Source of the DNA: Selaginella moellendorffii
Taxonomy: Eukaryota; Streptophyta; Lycopodiopsida; Selaginellales; Selaginellaceae
NCBI RefSeq assembly: GCF_000143415.4
Contig: NW_003314319.1
Span: 29,555-93,554 of the forward strand
Direction: 5' to 3'
DNA: 64,000 bases
Shown: in pieces, positions 10,203 through 22,565 of the stretch
How positions within the stretch are numbered: the first letter of the stretch is position 1
Layout of the letters: each line of letters starts with the position of its first letter
Position numbers and translations under genes: made by a program
Notes under the pieces: generated by a model
Database searches by the model: none
What the model was told of the DNA's origin: nothing
The model's input: the letters and a program-made list of their open reading frames with translations, nothing else

Positions 10203-12089
10203 GATTGCTTGAGATCAAGATCCCATGCACAAATGCATGACTTTTTGCCTATATGAGTTCCTCATCACAAGAACAAACCTCTGTGACCACCTTCTGAAGA
10301 AATTTGAACTCAAACCCACCTCTGCATCGTTGTTTTCACCTTGCTTCCTTGCGTTCTTCAGCTGAAGAATATTACCTTCACCACTCAAGATACACAATCA
10401 AATCAGTCCTGTGACCTTTATAAACAGCTTGTAATTGGTAATTGCCTCCCATTTACGCCACAATGAACTCCCTGAGCCGAGCGCAATACCCTAACATCTC
10501 CTGCACACACCCAACTCAACGGCCGATAAGCAAATTTACAGCAAACACCTCACACCTTCTTCACAGTTCATTCATGCGCGTTGTTTGTTTGGTGAGTTGA
10601 AAATTGCTACCCTCTCACTATGGCCGCATAGCGCTGACTCCTTGGTATTGTCCAGGAGGTCGTGGAGCATCGATCTCCAGCTTGGGAACATATCTATCTG
10701 CATGGCAAGGAATTATGGTTTTTATCATCATCAAACAATGATTGCAAATGATTAAGAGAATGAGAAATATCCTAGAATATACTAGGATATTCCAAATATA
10801 TGCTATCCAGTCTCGGATAAAAATTTCATCCTGAACTGTCTTTTGGGCTTATTGGAAAGCTATGGAATACTTATCATCCTGTAAAACACATTCCTGAATG
10901 CAGATGGGCTTTAGCATCTTTCAATCTGTTGATCTTTTGAGGCTAGTTTACATTTGTATACTCCAGTTATATATAATTTTCTTACTTTGTTTGCTTTAGT
11001 CTTTAGTATTTATTGTAATATATTTTTGCCATCATTGTTCATAATGGGAACTTGACATTCTACTTATGCTAATGAGATAAAACTTGCCAATATATAATAC
11101 ATATAGGTTAGCTTAATGTTTAATAAAAATGTATAATTTTGCTTTCAATTTATTCATTTTGTCCTTTTATTCTTGTCATATGATGTTGATGGATTTTTCT
11201 ATCCACCAAGCTCTCCATTCCAATCCTTTACTTCTGCAATAAGCGAAGCCATGCTTATCACCTGGAAGAGTAAAAAAGAAGCAAAGCATATCATCCTTGA
11301 AAGTCTCAAAAGTATGGTTCAAATCCATTAGGGAAACATGCTCTAAAATCCTTGACTAGAGCGTGTTTTCAATTATGCAATTTCCCTTACTTCTATTTAC
11401 CTGCCTTGGAACCTCTTAAAGTGGCTCTATTTGTGAATCCATCTGTTTCAATAAGCTCACCAATGCATATGCATTGCTTAATGACCACTAGTTAATATAT
11501 TACTTGCTCTATTGTGGTGCAAAAATCTTGATATTGTGCAGCATGGCCAGCAAGGTAGTCCAGCAAGCAAAACACACACTTATAAATAACATTCTCTATT
11601 GAAGCATCTAGCTTCCTCTTCCTAGAGGGAGCAGGGTTCTAATGACAGTAAAAGGAGCTATGGGGAACTTCCTTGCCCCCACATTTCACATAGGGGTACT
11701 TTTGCAGCAACTTTGGAGCTACTGATATAAGGACTTCATGAAAAAATTGTGATTAAGGTTTTTGTTTGGTGGATTGATTGGTATGCAGAGAGTGTCAAGG
11801 GCAGAGCTCTACTAAGGGATTAGCACTACTACCCAATACACAAGTAGGGAAGATGAAAAGGGAGTTAGAAAAAGTCATTTGATTGTTCTGCAAATAGTTA
11901 AAAGTCTTATGTCATAAAGGAAGTGGTCAAACATTTGAAAGAGAGTGTCAGAAAGCATTTTAAAATTAAGAGGTACTCAAAGGGTACTATGGAGGACCAA
12001 GATTGACTAAAAAACAAGTTGAAGGAGTGGAAATTATAGGTTAAAGGTTATGAGTTGCAACTAGAATATAAAACTCTCCAAGTTCCTGT
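10203..12089. other. Intergenic, no recognisable gene
   Basis: The first ~280 bp may be the 5' leader of the 47-aa ORF transcript on the minus strand. The rest is AT-rich without a convincing frame. The last few hundred bases may be interior of the decayed LTR element that follows. Confidence 0.4.
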
Positions 12090-13597
12090 AGGCATTGAAC
12101 TTCTTTTATGGGTGGTGGAGTTGTAAAGAACTAACTCCCCGAGGTGTCATAGGCTAAAGGATCCTTGAAATCACAATTAAAATGATAAAGAGTTTATTAA
12201 ATGAGACTAAGTCTGAGATTGAGTTTGAGACCGACTCCGAGACTAAGTTCAAGATCATAACTCTGAAACTGAGTTCAAGATTGAGTCTAAGACCGAGTTC
12301 AAAACTAAGTCTGAGATCCGAGATTGGGTTCAAGACTCGAGATCGAGTCCAAGACCGAGTTCGAGGTTGGGTCCGATGTTGAGTCCGAGATTGAGTTTGA
12401 AACTGAGTCTGAGGTCAAATCTAAGATCAAATCTAAGATTGAGTTTGAGATTGAATCCGAATACTAATACAAGTCATAGGGTGAAAGCCCAAAGCAATCA
12501 TCTCTTAGGGGAGGGGGTTGCAAGGGGTTCTAAAAATATAGTAAGGATAGTGAGGTTTAAGAACCAATCTTGAAGGGACTCTTTAGTGGTGTTTCCAAAT
12601 TGAATTGAAAATGGGACTAGGGTTAAAGGCCTTAGATGGGAGTGAGTGTGGACTTGCCAAAAATGCCATTTAAGGAAGTGCTCAAGAGCAGCTCCCACTC
12701 CCAAAAAGGGAATCAACTACAATACTTCTAGCTCATATGGAGTGGTGCTTTATTTAAGTACTATGTAATTTATTAGTCCTCACTCCTTCCTAGGGGCTTA
12801 AGCCTTCTCTTTGGGATGGAAATGGAGGAGTAGGGGTATTTATACTAAGCTATTAGGCTATAGTGTTTCCCTCTGTGGTTCGAAGTAAGAGATGCACCTA
12901 AGGTGGGAGTTAAAGAGTCTCATAATCAAGTTTTATTGTACTATGGGATGTTAGGAACCTGGAAACTTGGTGTGTTTAGCTGCTTGTATTTGCGGTGAGT
13001 GTAGTTAAACTTTAAGTCCAATCTAACACAGGGAGGGGGATTGAGAAAGAATTTGAGAATTCGTGGATGGATGGCTTAACACTCTGTTGCTTTTGTAATG
13101 AGTAGTTGAAACCAAGTAAACCAAGTATGAGCTAATACAATAAACGGGAACCTTGGTAAAAGAACTTAACTAAGGTTAAAGTAGTGGTGGTCGGATAGAC
13201 GTGGTAAGCTGGCAAATTAAACCTTTAGATCCTAACTTAATGGCAATGTTAATGAACACTACTATAAATGAAGTAGAATTTAGTGGGGACTGGAGAAGGG
13301 ATATTGGGAAAGGGTGTTTTTTATATCTTTGGGCATCCTAAGGATGCTAAAATGTGGTCATGGAATGACCACTCATGGATAGATGGTCTAGTATTTAGAA
13401 GACAAGATTGTGGCACAAGTTGTCTTGGCTACCAATGACACAAATGTAAATAGACATAGCTTTAGTATAATGGGCTAATATGTTAGTGGTATTTTTAAAG
13501 TGTCTATTATAAGGTCAGATATGTGGAGCATGCAAACCAAGTGTATATGCTGAGTGGTATGGATATTGGTTGTGCAAATTTCACTTCTCCATCCTAG
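12090..13597 (+). repeat. Decayed LTR and 3' interior of the LTR-1 family
   Basis: A polypurine-tract-like stretch at about 12107-12122 (GGGTGGTGGAG context) matches the base before the 3' LTR at 30880. It is followed by degenerate GAGTCTGAGATTGAG-type repeats (12205-12460), the motif GGGTGAAAGCCCAAAGC (about 12479), and the block with 'catcctaaggatgcta' (about 13330). Order and wording match the LTR at 30880-32795, with many C-to-T type changes. It is interrupted or abutted at 13598 by a second LTR. Confidence 0.6.
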
Positions 13598-14786
13598 TGT
13601 GAGACACAAATCCTTAAGCCCCAACATGGAGCTGAAAGGGTGCCACATGGTAGTGGCCGAAGCAAAAGCCAAATGAGTGTAACACGTTTGGACTAAAATC
13701 TCCGACTCGAAAGGTCGAAAGCAGAAGTGGAACTCCCAATGAAAGGCTCAAGGAACAAGCACGAAGTGAGCAATAAGTGAGTCTTTAGAAAAGGGACAGA
13801 AAAGAACCAACACATGACACGTGGAAGTGTTCGAGATGGAGTCTGAGATGGACCTGAGATGGAGTCCGAGATTAACCCAAGATGGACTCCGAGATGGACC
13901 CAAGATGGAGTTTGAGATGGAGTCTAAGATGGACTCAAGATGGAGTCTGAAATGGACCCGAGATGGAGTTCGAGATGGGGTTCGAGATGGAGTCCGAGAT
14001 GGACCTGAGATGGAGTCCGAAATGGAACCGAGATCGAGACCGAGACTGAGACCGAGTCCGAGTCCGAGGCTGAGATTGAGACCGAGTCCGAGTCCGAGGT
14101 TGAGACTAAGACCGAGTCCAAAGCTGAGACCAAGACTGAGTCTAAGTCCGAGTCTAAATACTAATATAGGCTATTGGGTGAAAGCCCAAAGCAATCATCC
14201 CCTAGGAGAGTAGTCCTGAATTGTGGAAAGGAAGAGGAGTAGTCCTTTAGTGTGGCGACTAAAGATACAGTCACATGGTGAGGAAGTCCCAAAGGACAGT
14301 GGGACTTAATGGTCGGGTTGTAGGCTTTGATCCAGTGGCAGTGTTGGCGAACACGGCCATGGACAGAAAGGGATTTAATGGGGACTAAAAAAAGGATATT
14401 TAGGAAGGCTATTCCCCATATCTGTAGGCATCCTAAAGATGCTAAGGAGTGGATCTATGATGATCACTCATAGATAGATGGCCTAGTCTTTGAGAGATAG
14501 GACTGTGATGTAGATGGTGTTGGACCACTGGTATGACCAAAGTGAAGGGGTATAGCCTTAGTGTAATAAGCTAATATGTTGGTGGTACCTTGGGGTGTTG
14601 GTCATGAGATTGGACATGTGGAGCATTTAGACCAAGTGCAACAATTGAGTGGTATAGATGCCATTCTTAGGGCTAACAAGCCCCACGTCCTAAATTAGAT
14701 TTATGGAGGTTATAAATGAGACTCTTCCAAGTGGTCGGAGGTGTGGTTAAGTGACTAAAGTAGAATGAAAAAATTAGTTGTTTACA
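13598..14786 (+). repeat. Solo LTR of the LTR-1 family
   Basis: Starts TGTGAGACACAAATCC and ends GTTTACA, colinear with the LTR at 30880-32795 but 1,189 bp and more diverged. Flanks CCTAG/CCTAA look like a 5-bp target duplication with one mismatch. There is no interior on either side, so it fits a solo LTR from LTR-LTR recombination. Confidence 0.7.
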
Positions 14787-17559
14787 CCTAAAAATTTTTT
14801 TACTTAAGGGTACTATTATTCTCTCTTTTATTTCATGCCACCTTTCCACTTAACCATAATTTTTAAAAGTTGTCCATGTCCCTTTCATTTGGTTACCTTG
14901 CCGCTCCATATCTTAGAACTTTTATTTTTCACCAAGTCTGAGCATATAGGAATTTTATTCTGGGAAACATGTTTTTTTCTTTATAATCTGTTAGCATCCA
15001 TTATATAGTGGGTCTTTGCTTAACTTATCATTTGGATTCCCTTCAATAATTTCAAAGGCCTATTCTTGACTATTAATCTTTTACTTTTATCTTTTGATTG
15101 TTATATTGCATATGAAATTTTGAAAGGCACTCAAAGCTAGTGACTCTGTGGTCCCTGGGCTTCTCAATTAGCAACTGGAATAGAAGGGATCTTCTTCAAA
15201 ATTTTCAACTTGAATTGGAGGAATTTTGTGAAGCTTTGATGAAAATCAATCCAATAAATCTTACCCTTATTTGAAGTGCAAACTATGTTATCTAAACTAT
15301 ATTCAATATATTACTTTAAAAAACTATGTTATTTAAACTATACTTAAAATTTTAAAACTATGAAATTTATTTCATTACATTAAACTATAATATTAAACTA
15401 TGCTAAACTAATATTATTACAATAAACTAGGATATAACATATAATTTATTAAAACTATATAAAAAACAATATATTGTATAGTTAAACTATAATAAAATAT
15501 TTTGACAACATAGTTTCACTTTTTAGTTTCTAATGGGGTTTCTTGTGTAAAAGCTAAGAGGATATAAATTAAACTAAGTAGGAGAAAAGGGATAAAGTTT
15601 GTGTATGAAACTATGGTATTGACTCTTAAATCAAATTGTTCCAACATAACACGTGACAAGAAAATGTAAAATTCCAATAGATGTGATTTACATCTATTAA
15701 ATATGCTTTGTCAATACCTGTAAAACTATCAAGGATGCTAGCCTAGACAGAATTAAGTATTTAAATGTGTGTTTTCTTTGCAGATCTATTTAAAAAATAC
15801 ACTTGAAATCATAAAATACTTTTTCTCATCGAATATATAAATATATTTGTAAAATATAAATATAGAGAAGTCCTACAGTGAAAAGTCAATGCAAATATAG
15901 GAAAAAGATTTTTCTTTAGTCGCAAAAGTGTTACTTTCTTAAGTGGAATGATCCTATTAACAGGCTATTATCAAGTACAGTACCTCTATCACAATAAAGG
16001 GAGTATTTGGGACATAGTTCAAAGTGTTTATATAGCATAATGAGTTTAAATATTATACAAAAAATTACTGAATTAAAAATTAAAGAAAAGCATGCCAATA
16101 TCCAAATCAAGAATTTGAGCTTATGATATCTATTTTATTAGCGTTTTGCTTTAGAAAATTTCAGGGAATTATGCCAAAGATCATAAACTAAATTAGTTCA
16201 CTCCACTAAAATGAGTGCCTTTTAATTTTGAGTTTTTTGGATTTTTTTAAGGTATCCTACACCTATTTCTTATGAATTCTATTTGACAAGATCTTCAGAC
16301 TTAATTCCCTTAGACATCTCTATTAGTAAATTTTGAAAGATGAAATCATGGTTCAATTGTATAAAACAAATCATGGCTAACTAGTATATTTCATATTAGG
16401 CATATGTTTTGGTAGTGACAATTGTAGATAGCATAAAAACACAACTAATTCTTTATTAAATCAAATCTTCTGTTAATAGTTTAAATAGGCATTTGATTTT
16501 TTCACAATTTTCTTAATAAAAACGCTAGTAAACATTTATAATCCTGCTTACAGCAATGAGCTTAAACAAGTTTTGTAATTTATCAAGATATGGATGCCAT
16601 TTTTCAAATCAGTTAAAATTAAAATAATGATTAGTTAATCTTTTTTTTCCATTGTTATGAACTATTTGAACACGACTTATAAACTAAGTGATAGAAATGG
16701 AATACTCAACACAATCTGTACCTAAAATTGTTTTTAAAAAATGAAGCATAAAAAGAGTTATAGTCATAAGGGCTCATCTTTCTCAATCAGAACTATGATA
16801 TTCTGGTCTGGATAGCTAATTTTATCTAGTTCCAAAGGATAATATCTATATTTTGTCAAGTACCTTGTAGTTTACCAACGACCAAGCACCACCACCGATC
16901 TGTAAAAGCTTATTAGATGACACTAACATAATAAAGTGATGGTATATTTATTTTATAATTGCACTAGATCTTTTTAACTATGTTTTTTATTAGTAAATAA
17001 ATTAGATCTGTATATTATGCTTAATATATTTAAGTAAATAAATTTTTTACATCTAGTGAATGATATTATACATCAGAAGAAAAGATATATACATAAATTT
17101 TCTAGCTGCTAAAATTTTAATGATTCAGTTAAATCTATTAGCTTTTCACAACATATAATATTCTCTAAAAACGTTTTTAGATTGTGGCAGAATTCTACTT
17201 ATAAAAAGCTTGAACTATGATCATTAGCCCAGCTCTTGTTCTATGTTTTGGAGTGCTATGTAATTATGGAGTGTCAATGGGGAAGATTATCTTACAAAAG
17301 ATGACATTCACTAGTAAAATGGCTTAAGTTGTTGGTGTATCATAGCAAGGTATTGCACAATGCAAGGTATCCATTTAATCCCAAACACAATATTTCAATG
17401 ATTTGGTTGTTATTTTTCACAAATTCATTTTTCTTTGGGGTTTTAAAAATTAGAGAGCTTGATTTGCTCATTCATCTTGAACCCAAGATCAGGTCATGAA
17501 AATACTTAGGTGATATAGTAAAATCTAAATTATTTAGAGGAGATAATAAACAATTAGAG
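14787..17559. other. AT-rich gene-free DNA
   Basis: No gene seen. Short irregular repeats built around TTAAACTAT occur at about 15285-15500. Confidence 0.5.
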
Positions 17560-17990
17560 AGATGTGTTACATAATAGCATTCTTAAGTTCTATTGATTAA
17601 GCATACTTGATTTGGATTGTATTTACCCCAAAAATATTGAGATTAATCCCTCAATATTTGTTAAATGATAACTTACCGTGTTTGCCAAGATACTCTCACT
17701 ATCATACTATATGTGTTGGTTTTCTTTGGTCTCAATAACTATTTATGGAAGGTGTTTAAATTTTCTAGTGGAGTTTATCCTAAACACAATAGTGTTGTTC
17801 TTACATCTAAATGCATAATCTAATGCCATTTTATATTAAATAAATTTTTGTGATTGTTCTAGAGACTAACTCCTAGGGTAAACTTAAAGTATGCATTCCT
17901 TTGAAGGGGTTCCAAATGTATAGTAGGGATAGTATAGGTTAGGCATGGCTATTTAACTTGAGGTATAATCTAGTTCCCTAAAATGACTAA
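17560..17990 (+). repeat. Decayed partial LTR of the LTR-2 family
   Basis: Colinear with the middle of the LTR at 48672-49833: 'gagattaatccctcaatat', 'taccgtgtttgccaa', 'ctatttatggaa', 'cctaaacacaatagtgtt' and 'gggatagt' appear in the same order with heavy AT drift. Confidence 0.6.
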
Positions 17991-19059
17991 TTACTTCATA
18001 TGGAATAATCAATTTATATAATGGAAGTATTGATAAATTCAATTATAAGATGAATGAGGATAAAATAACTTTAAAGGCTCCTTTATTTAATTGGCTTAAG
18101 GGTAGAGAGATAGAGTGGTGGATAAATAAGGATAAAATAAGTATTAAAGGTTCTCTCATTAAAGGGAGATAGATAATATATGCTCCACTAATACTTGAAT
18201 AAAGTTAAAAGAGACTCACCTCTCTAATTAAACTAACTAAGGTTATTGATATCTTATTCAATTAATTTTGGAATAATACTCAGCTACAATTGATAAATTA
18301 TTAAGGAGTGAATCACTGCATTCTAAACTTAATGTAATTTAACACCAAAAACTAAATGCAACCAAATAATACTAATAGAGATGGAATCAATATGCTAATA
18401 TATAAAAACCATGCAAGCCCAACAACATAATCCTCCATAATACATTGGTAAAGCAAGCCTATCACTACTAAATCATTATCAAGCTAAGTAAAATCCTAAT
18501 AGTCCTTGACAAAGTATACAAATAATAATTAGTCACCAAATAACCAACAATCACTCTTTAGTTCATCTTTATAAAACCTAAACACTAAACTCATATTATT
18601 AAGTTATATATATGTGAAACAGAAAGGAAACACACTAAGTATAATATATAGAAACATGGAGAAGTATGGATAAATTGATTATTCAAATCCAAGACTCAAT
18701 CACAAAGATCACATTTTGGATATTTATATTCATTTTTAAGATCAAATGTGAAGTCAAAACAGTAATAAGAAAAATGATATGAAAAATCAACCTCTAAAAA
18801 AAATTCCTCATCACTTAATGAAATAATGGTTAGTTTCCTTGTAATATATATATATATATATCAACACACACATAAATATACATATAAACCTTATAAATTA
18901 AAATTTTTCTAACTATAAAGCCAAATCTAGAAAATGTGTTTGAAAACATTTTATAAATAACTTTACTATATCATTTCATATTTATAACATTATTTATTTA
19001 ATAAATTATTTAAAAAAAAATTAGATTGTGTTCTTTTTATATTATTGCTTTTATTCAAT
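17991..19059. other. AT-rich gene-free DNA
   Basis: No coding signal. A short TA run lies at about 18847-18861. The final part is the 3' flank of the CVNH gene. Confidence 0.45.
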
Positions 19060-19512
19060 CTAACATTTAAGATGACCATTTACATTTACAAGAATTGAAT
19101 TTAAATAAATTATAGTTGGATTTGGAAGACCACCAAAGGTACTGCATACTGCTGTTAATTTGACCCAACCTTCATATGATATTGTTACAATTGCACTATT
19201 ACATGATAATTGAAAATCACGACCATGACCCATATTCCCATTAGTATTTGTAATACAATTATTAAGAGTAATGGTTGATTTTTGATTTATAAGAGGTTCA
19301 CAAACAGCTTCAAATTTCCAACCTTTACTTTCATCATTATCATCAATTCTTATAAGCTTCATTGTACTAATATCACATGTATCAACAAAATCACTATGTA
19401 TTATAACCTATATAAATATAGAAAAATTGAGTAAAAATTAGTCATTTAAAATTATACTTACAAAGTACTTAAAAATATTTATAAGTAAAGTAAAAAATAT
19501 TAAAAACCCCAT
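19060..19512 (-). CDS. Secreted cyanovirin-N homology (CVNH) domain protein, 2 exons
   Basis: Exon 1 19512-19462 (17 codons), intron 19461-19408 (54 bp), exon 2 19407-19060, in phase 0; 132 aa. Exon 1 encodes a hydrophobic leader (MGFLIFFTLLINIFKYF), a likely signal peptide. The rest matches the two-repeat CVNH plan. The first half has FVDTC (Cys28), WKFEAVC (Cys53) and ITLNNCITNTNGNM; the second has FQLSC (Cys86), VKLTAVC (Cys105) and IIYLNSILVNVNGHLKC. Cys28-Cys53 and Cys86-Cys105 correspond to the two disulfides of the family; Cys68 and Cys132 are extra. CVNH proteins are carbohydrate-binding lectins known from cyanobacteria, fungi and ferns. The gene stands alone in AT-rich DNA. Domain assignment is by motif pattern only. 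Confidence 0.7.
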
Positions 19513-20599
19513 GAAGTGCAGATTAACTAACAAGTATAATCTCTTAAAGTTCTAGATTAGTACAATTAATATTAAACCTTCAATCAATTAAAAACTATTT
19601 TTTTAAAGAAATTGTTCCTTTTCTACTATTTCTAGTAGCATAGAAAACTCAGAGCTTAATAGAAAATCATTTTTAATTAGATTATTACATATGTGAGATC
19701 TAAGTGGAACCACTTATCAAAAGAATGAGAAAAGAAATAAAAAATAAAAAAAAAGAGGCATGAGTTTGTGAAGGAAATTTAAACAAATGTAATTTTATAT
19801 TATCAAGATTTATTTAGAAGGAACAAAATTAGTATCTATAAGGTTCAAGTGTACAGTTATAATGCTATATACTAATATTAACAACTATACACTTATATTA
19901 GTATAGTGGATTTTGATAGCGATCAAATTGATTTCAATCCAAACCACTCACTCCTATATATAACTTAAGGTTTTTGAGTTAATAAAGATGCACATTTTTG
20001 TATTCCATTTTCATATTGTATGCACTTAATCAGAGGAGGAGGGGGCAACTTTAATTGTTCCTAAGAAGTGTTTAGATTTGGGATTTTGGTTTAAATTAAA
20101 CTTTAGCATCATCTAGACTTTACTTATTTTTTTCTCTTTTGTTTTTCTCCTTTTTGTTCATCTTCATGATATAGTAGCTTCCTCCTCCTTTAATTATGGA
20201 GCAATAATTAGTGCAATTGTTCGATGTTATGCGGTTGCAATTGAATAATCAAACTTAGTTGATGGTAGTATTCATAGTATATGGTACAACTCTTCTTGCT
20301 CTTGCTGCCAATTCTTGCATTTGGCTAAAGATCTTCTATGGGAATTCTATGGATGATATATACCATTAGTTTAATCATTTTATGGTGATTGTTACATATC
20401 ATTCTTGAGATGATATTTAGTGTTTGTTTGAGTTTTCACATGTTTCTAAGAGACAGTACTACAATGGTACAATGGTTTAAGTGCAACCACTATACAGATT
20501 AGAGCATTCTCTTTGGTGCAATGTTATGAGATATTACCTATTCCACTTTTTATTGCACATGCTTTACCTCCACTTCATGTGGGAGATGGTTATATTTTA
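19513..20599. other. AT-rich DNA upstream of the CVNH gene
   Basis: Presumably holds the CVNH promoter (minus orientation) near 19513-19800. No gene is recognised in the remainder, which may be the 5' part of the decayed gypsy element. Confidence 0.35.
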
Positions 20600-22109
20600 A
20601 TGGAAGTTGATGCTACTATTGCTTAAGTTCAAAAACAAAGGTAAGGATGTAGTCATGGTTATTGGGCGTGTGATGAAATTGGTCACACTTATCGGTGTTG
20701 TTAGCATTTTCTAGATTGGTGTACTTCATTTCTTGGGTGGAAATTTTGGCGTTAACAATGTCTTATTAATACTGTTATAATGGAAGCTCTAGACAACAAA
20801 ATGTTTCTAGGAAACGAGGAATCATGTGAGTAGTGGGGGCTCTTTGTGTGAATAAGTTGGTGATCCATTCATTTTTTTTTAGGAGTATCATTAAAGGGTT
20901 TATTCGGCATCAATTCATCTAATGTTTACTTCTCAATATCATTTTTATAACAAAAGGTCTTCTATTATTCTTTTTGTGTTAGATGATATAGGCTTGAATT
21001 TATTTTCTATTGTTTAGTGTGTTGCTTCATATTGCCATCTACATTTGCGTCATGTCGCAAAGCTAGTTTTTATTCTTTATGGCATAATTGTACACATGCA
21101 TGTGTACGGGATGAGATGAACTTAGTTTTGTGTATGGGCGATGTTGAGGGTGAAGCTTCTATTATTAAGAGTGGTGCTAAGTCAAACTTTTGACCTCATC
21201 CTTGGTATAGATTGATTGCACGTAATCATGTCAAATGTGACTTTGAGGCTTCTCCTCTTGTTTCATAATTCCTTATCTTTCTTTCATTCCTTTCACTTCT
21301 ATTCCTTTTTGTCCTTCTATTTTTGTTTCCATCATTTTTGTCTCCCCATTATTTCCTCTTATGTTTCCATCTTGTTCCTTTATTCCCTCTTTAAATCCCT
21401 TTGACAATTTTTGTGTTGCAGTGGTTCACTAACTTATGGAAGAGTATGCTAATCTTTTCGAATTTAATTTGTTATTTAGGGCCAAGATTGCAACACATCA
21501 TCCTGTTCCAATTGGGGATGCTTGTCCAATCAAAGTTCTTGTTCGTCATCAGTCACCAAAGGAGATCAAGATTTTACATACAAATATCAAAGAGATCTAA
21601 AAAAGGGTGTTATGCAAAAGTCACGAAGTCCTTAAGCATGTGAACCTCATCTTGTAATGAAGTCTAATGGGAGTATTAGTTTCTACATCAACTGTCATCC
21701 CTTAAATAAATTGACTATCCCATATATATACCATTTTCCTCACGATACTAATCTTTTAAATCATTTGGGGAGAAGTTGTTAGTTCACCAAATTAGATTTT
21801 GTTTCTAGGTACTGGCAAGTGCTGATAGCCAAAAAAAATATTCCCAAGATTGCTTTTTATATACCATTTGGTTTGTACAAGTTTTTGGTAATGCCATTCG
21901 GTTTGAACAATACTTTAGTGATTTTCTAGTGCATAGTGGATGAAGTTCTTTGCGAGATGTTAAAGGTAACTACCAACTTCTTTAATGATGTTTTGATCCA
22001 CTCAGAAGGGATATGGGAGGAGCACATTTGTGATGTTCAAAAGGTGTTGAATCAATTGCAAAAAGTTAGTTTAAAGCTGAAGTGATTAAAATGTATATTT
22101 GTATCTAAA
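20600..22109 (+). pseudogene. Ty3/gypsy pol remnant, left half (reverse transcriptase)
   Basis: Fragmentary frames with many stops. From about 21480 the reverse transcriptase N-terminal part can be followed (RLQHIILFQLG, ISKRSKKGCYAK, then FYINCHPLNKLTIPY). KLDF..RYWQVLIA, PFGLYKFLVMPFGLNNT and a degenerate catalytic box NDVLIHSE follow, where YxDD would be expected. It stops at about 22109, exactly where the left TIR of the large DNA element begins. The reading resumes in the same domain at 63124. Ancient and non-functional. Confidence 0.8.
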
Positions 22110-22150
22110 ATCTCTATTTTGTTAAAGTGGGAATTGTCATTATCCCACTT
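22110..22150. repeat. Left terminal inverted repeat with a terminal hairpin
   Basis: The TIR is 22110-22132 (CTCTATTTTGTTAAAG core followed by TGGGA). Its inner part AAGTGGGA (22125-22132) pairs with TCCCACTT at 22143-22150, a short hairpin inside the end. Confidence 0.8.
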
Positions 22151-22565
22151 GTAAAATAAGGTTTCCAAACCTTTATATAGTATATAAATATAACAAAATT
22201 CAACTGCATTGAGGCACATGCCATTTTATTTTAAACAAGGAAATGTCTACTCAATCACTTCTCCTCCCCCTGCCACTGCTTCACCTCTCTCTTCTCCTTG
22301 TCATCGTCGTCCAATTTCTTTCCATCCTTTTAATATTGGCTCAGTTGCTCCGAGTCTAGGTGGAGCCCAAGTCCCCATTCAATCTTTACTTTCCCATTAT
22401 TAATAAAACAACTTCGTAGACTTCCAATAACATGCTGTAACACTTCTAGTATAATGCAAATCCTCTCAAAGAATTGTCTTTTAATATTAATACAATGGCA
22501 TGGAACCCCATGCCATAATAAGTTACATTTTTAAATAAATACATGCCATCTCAGACTGTTATTTT

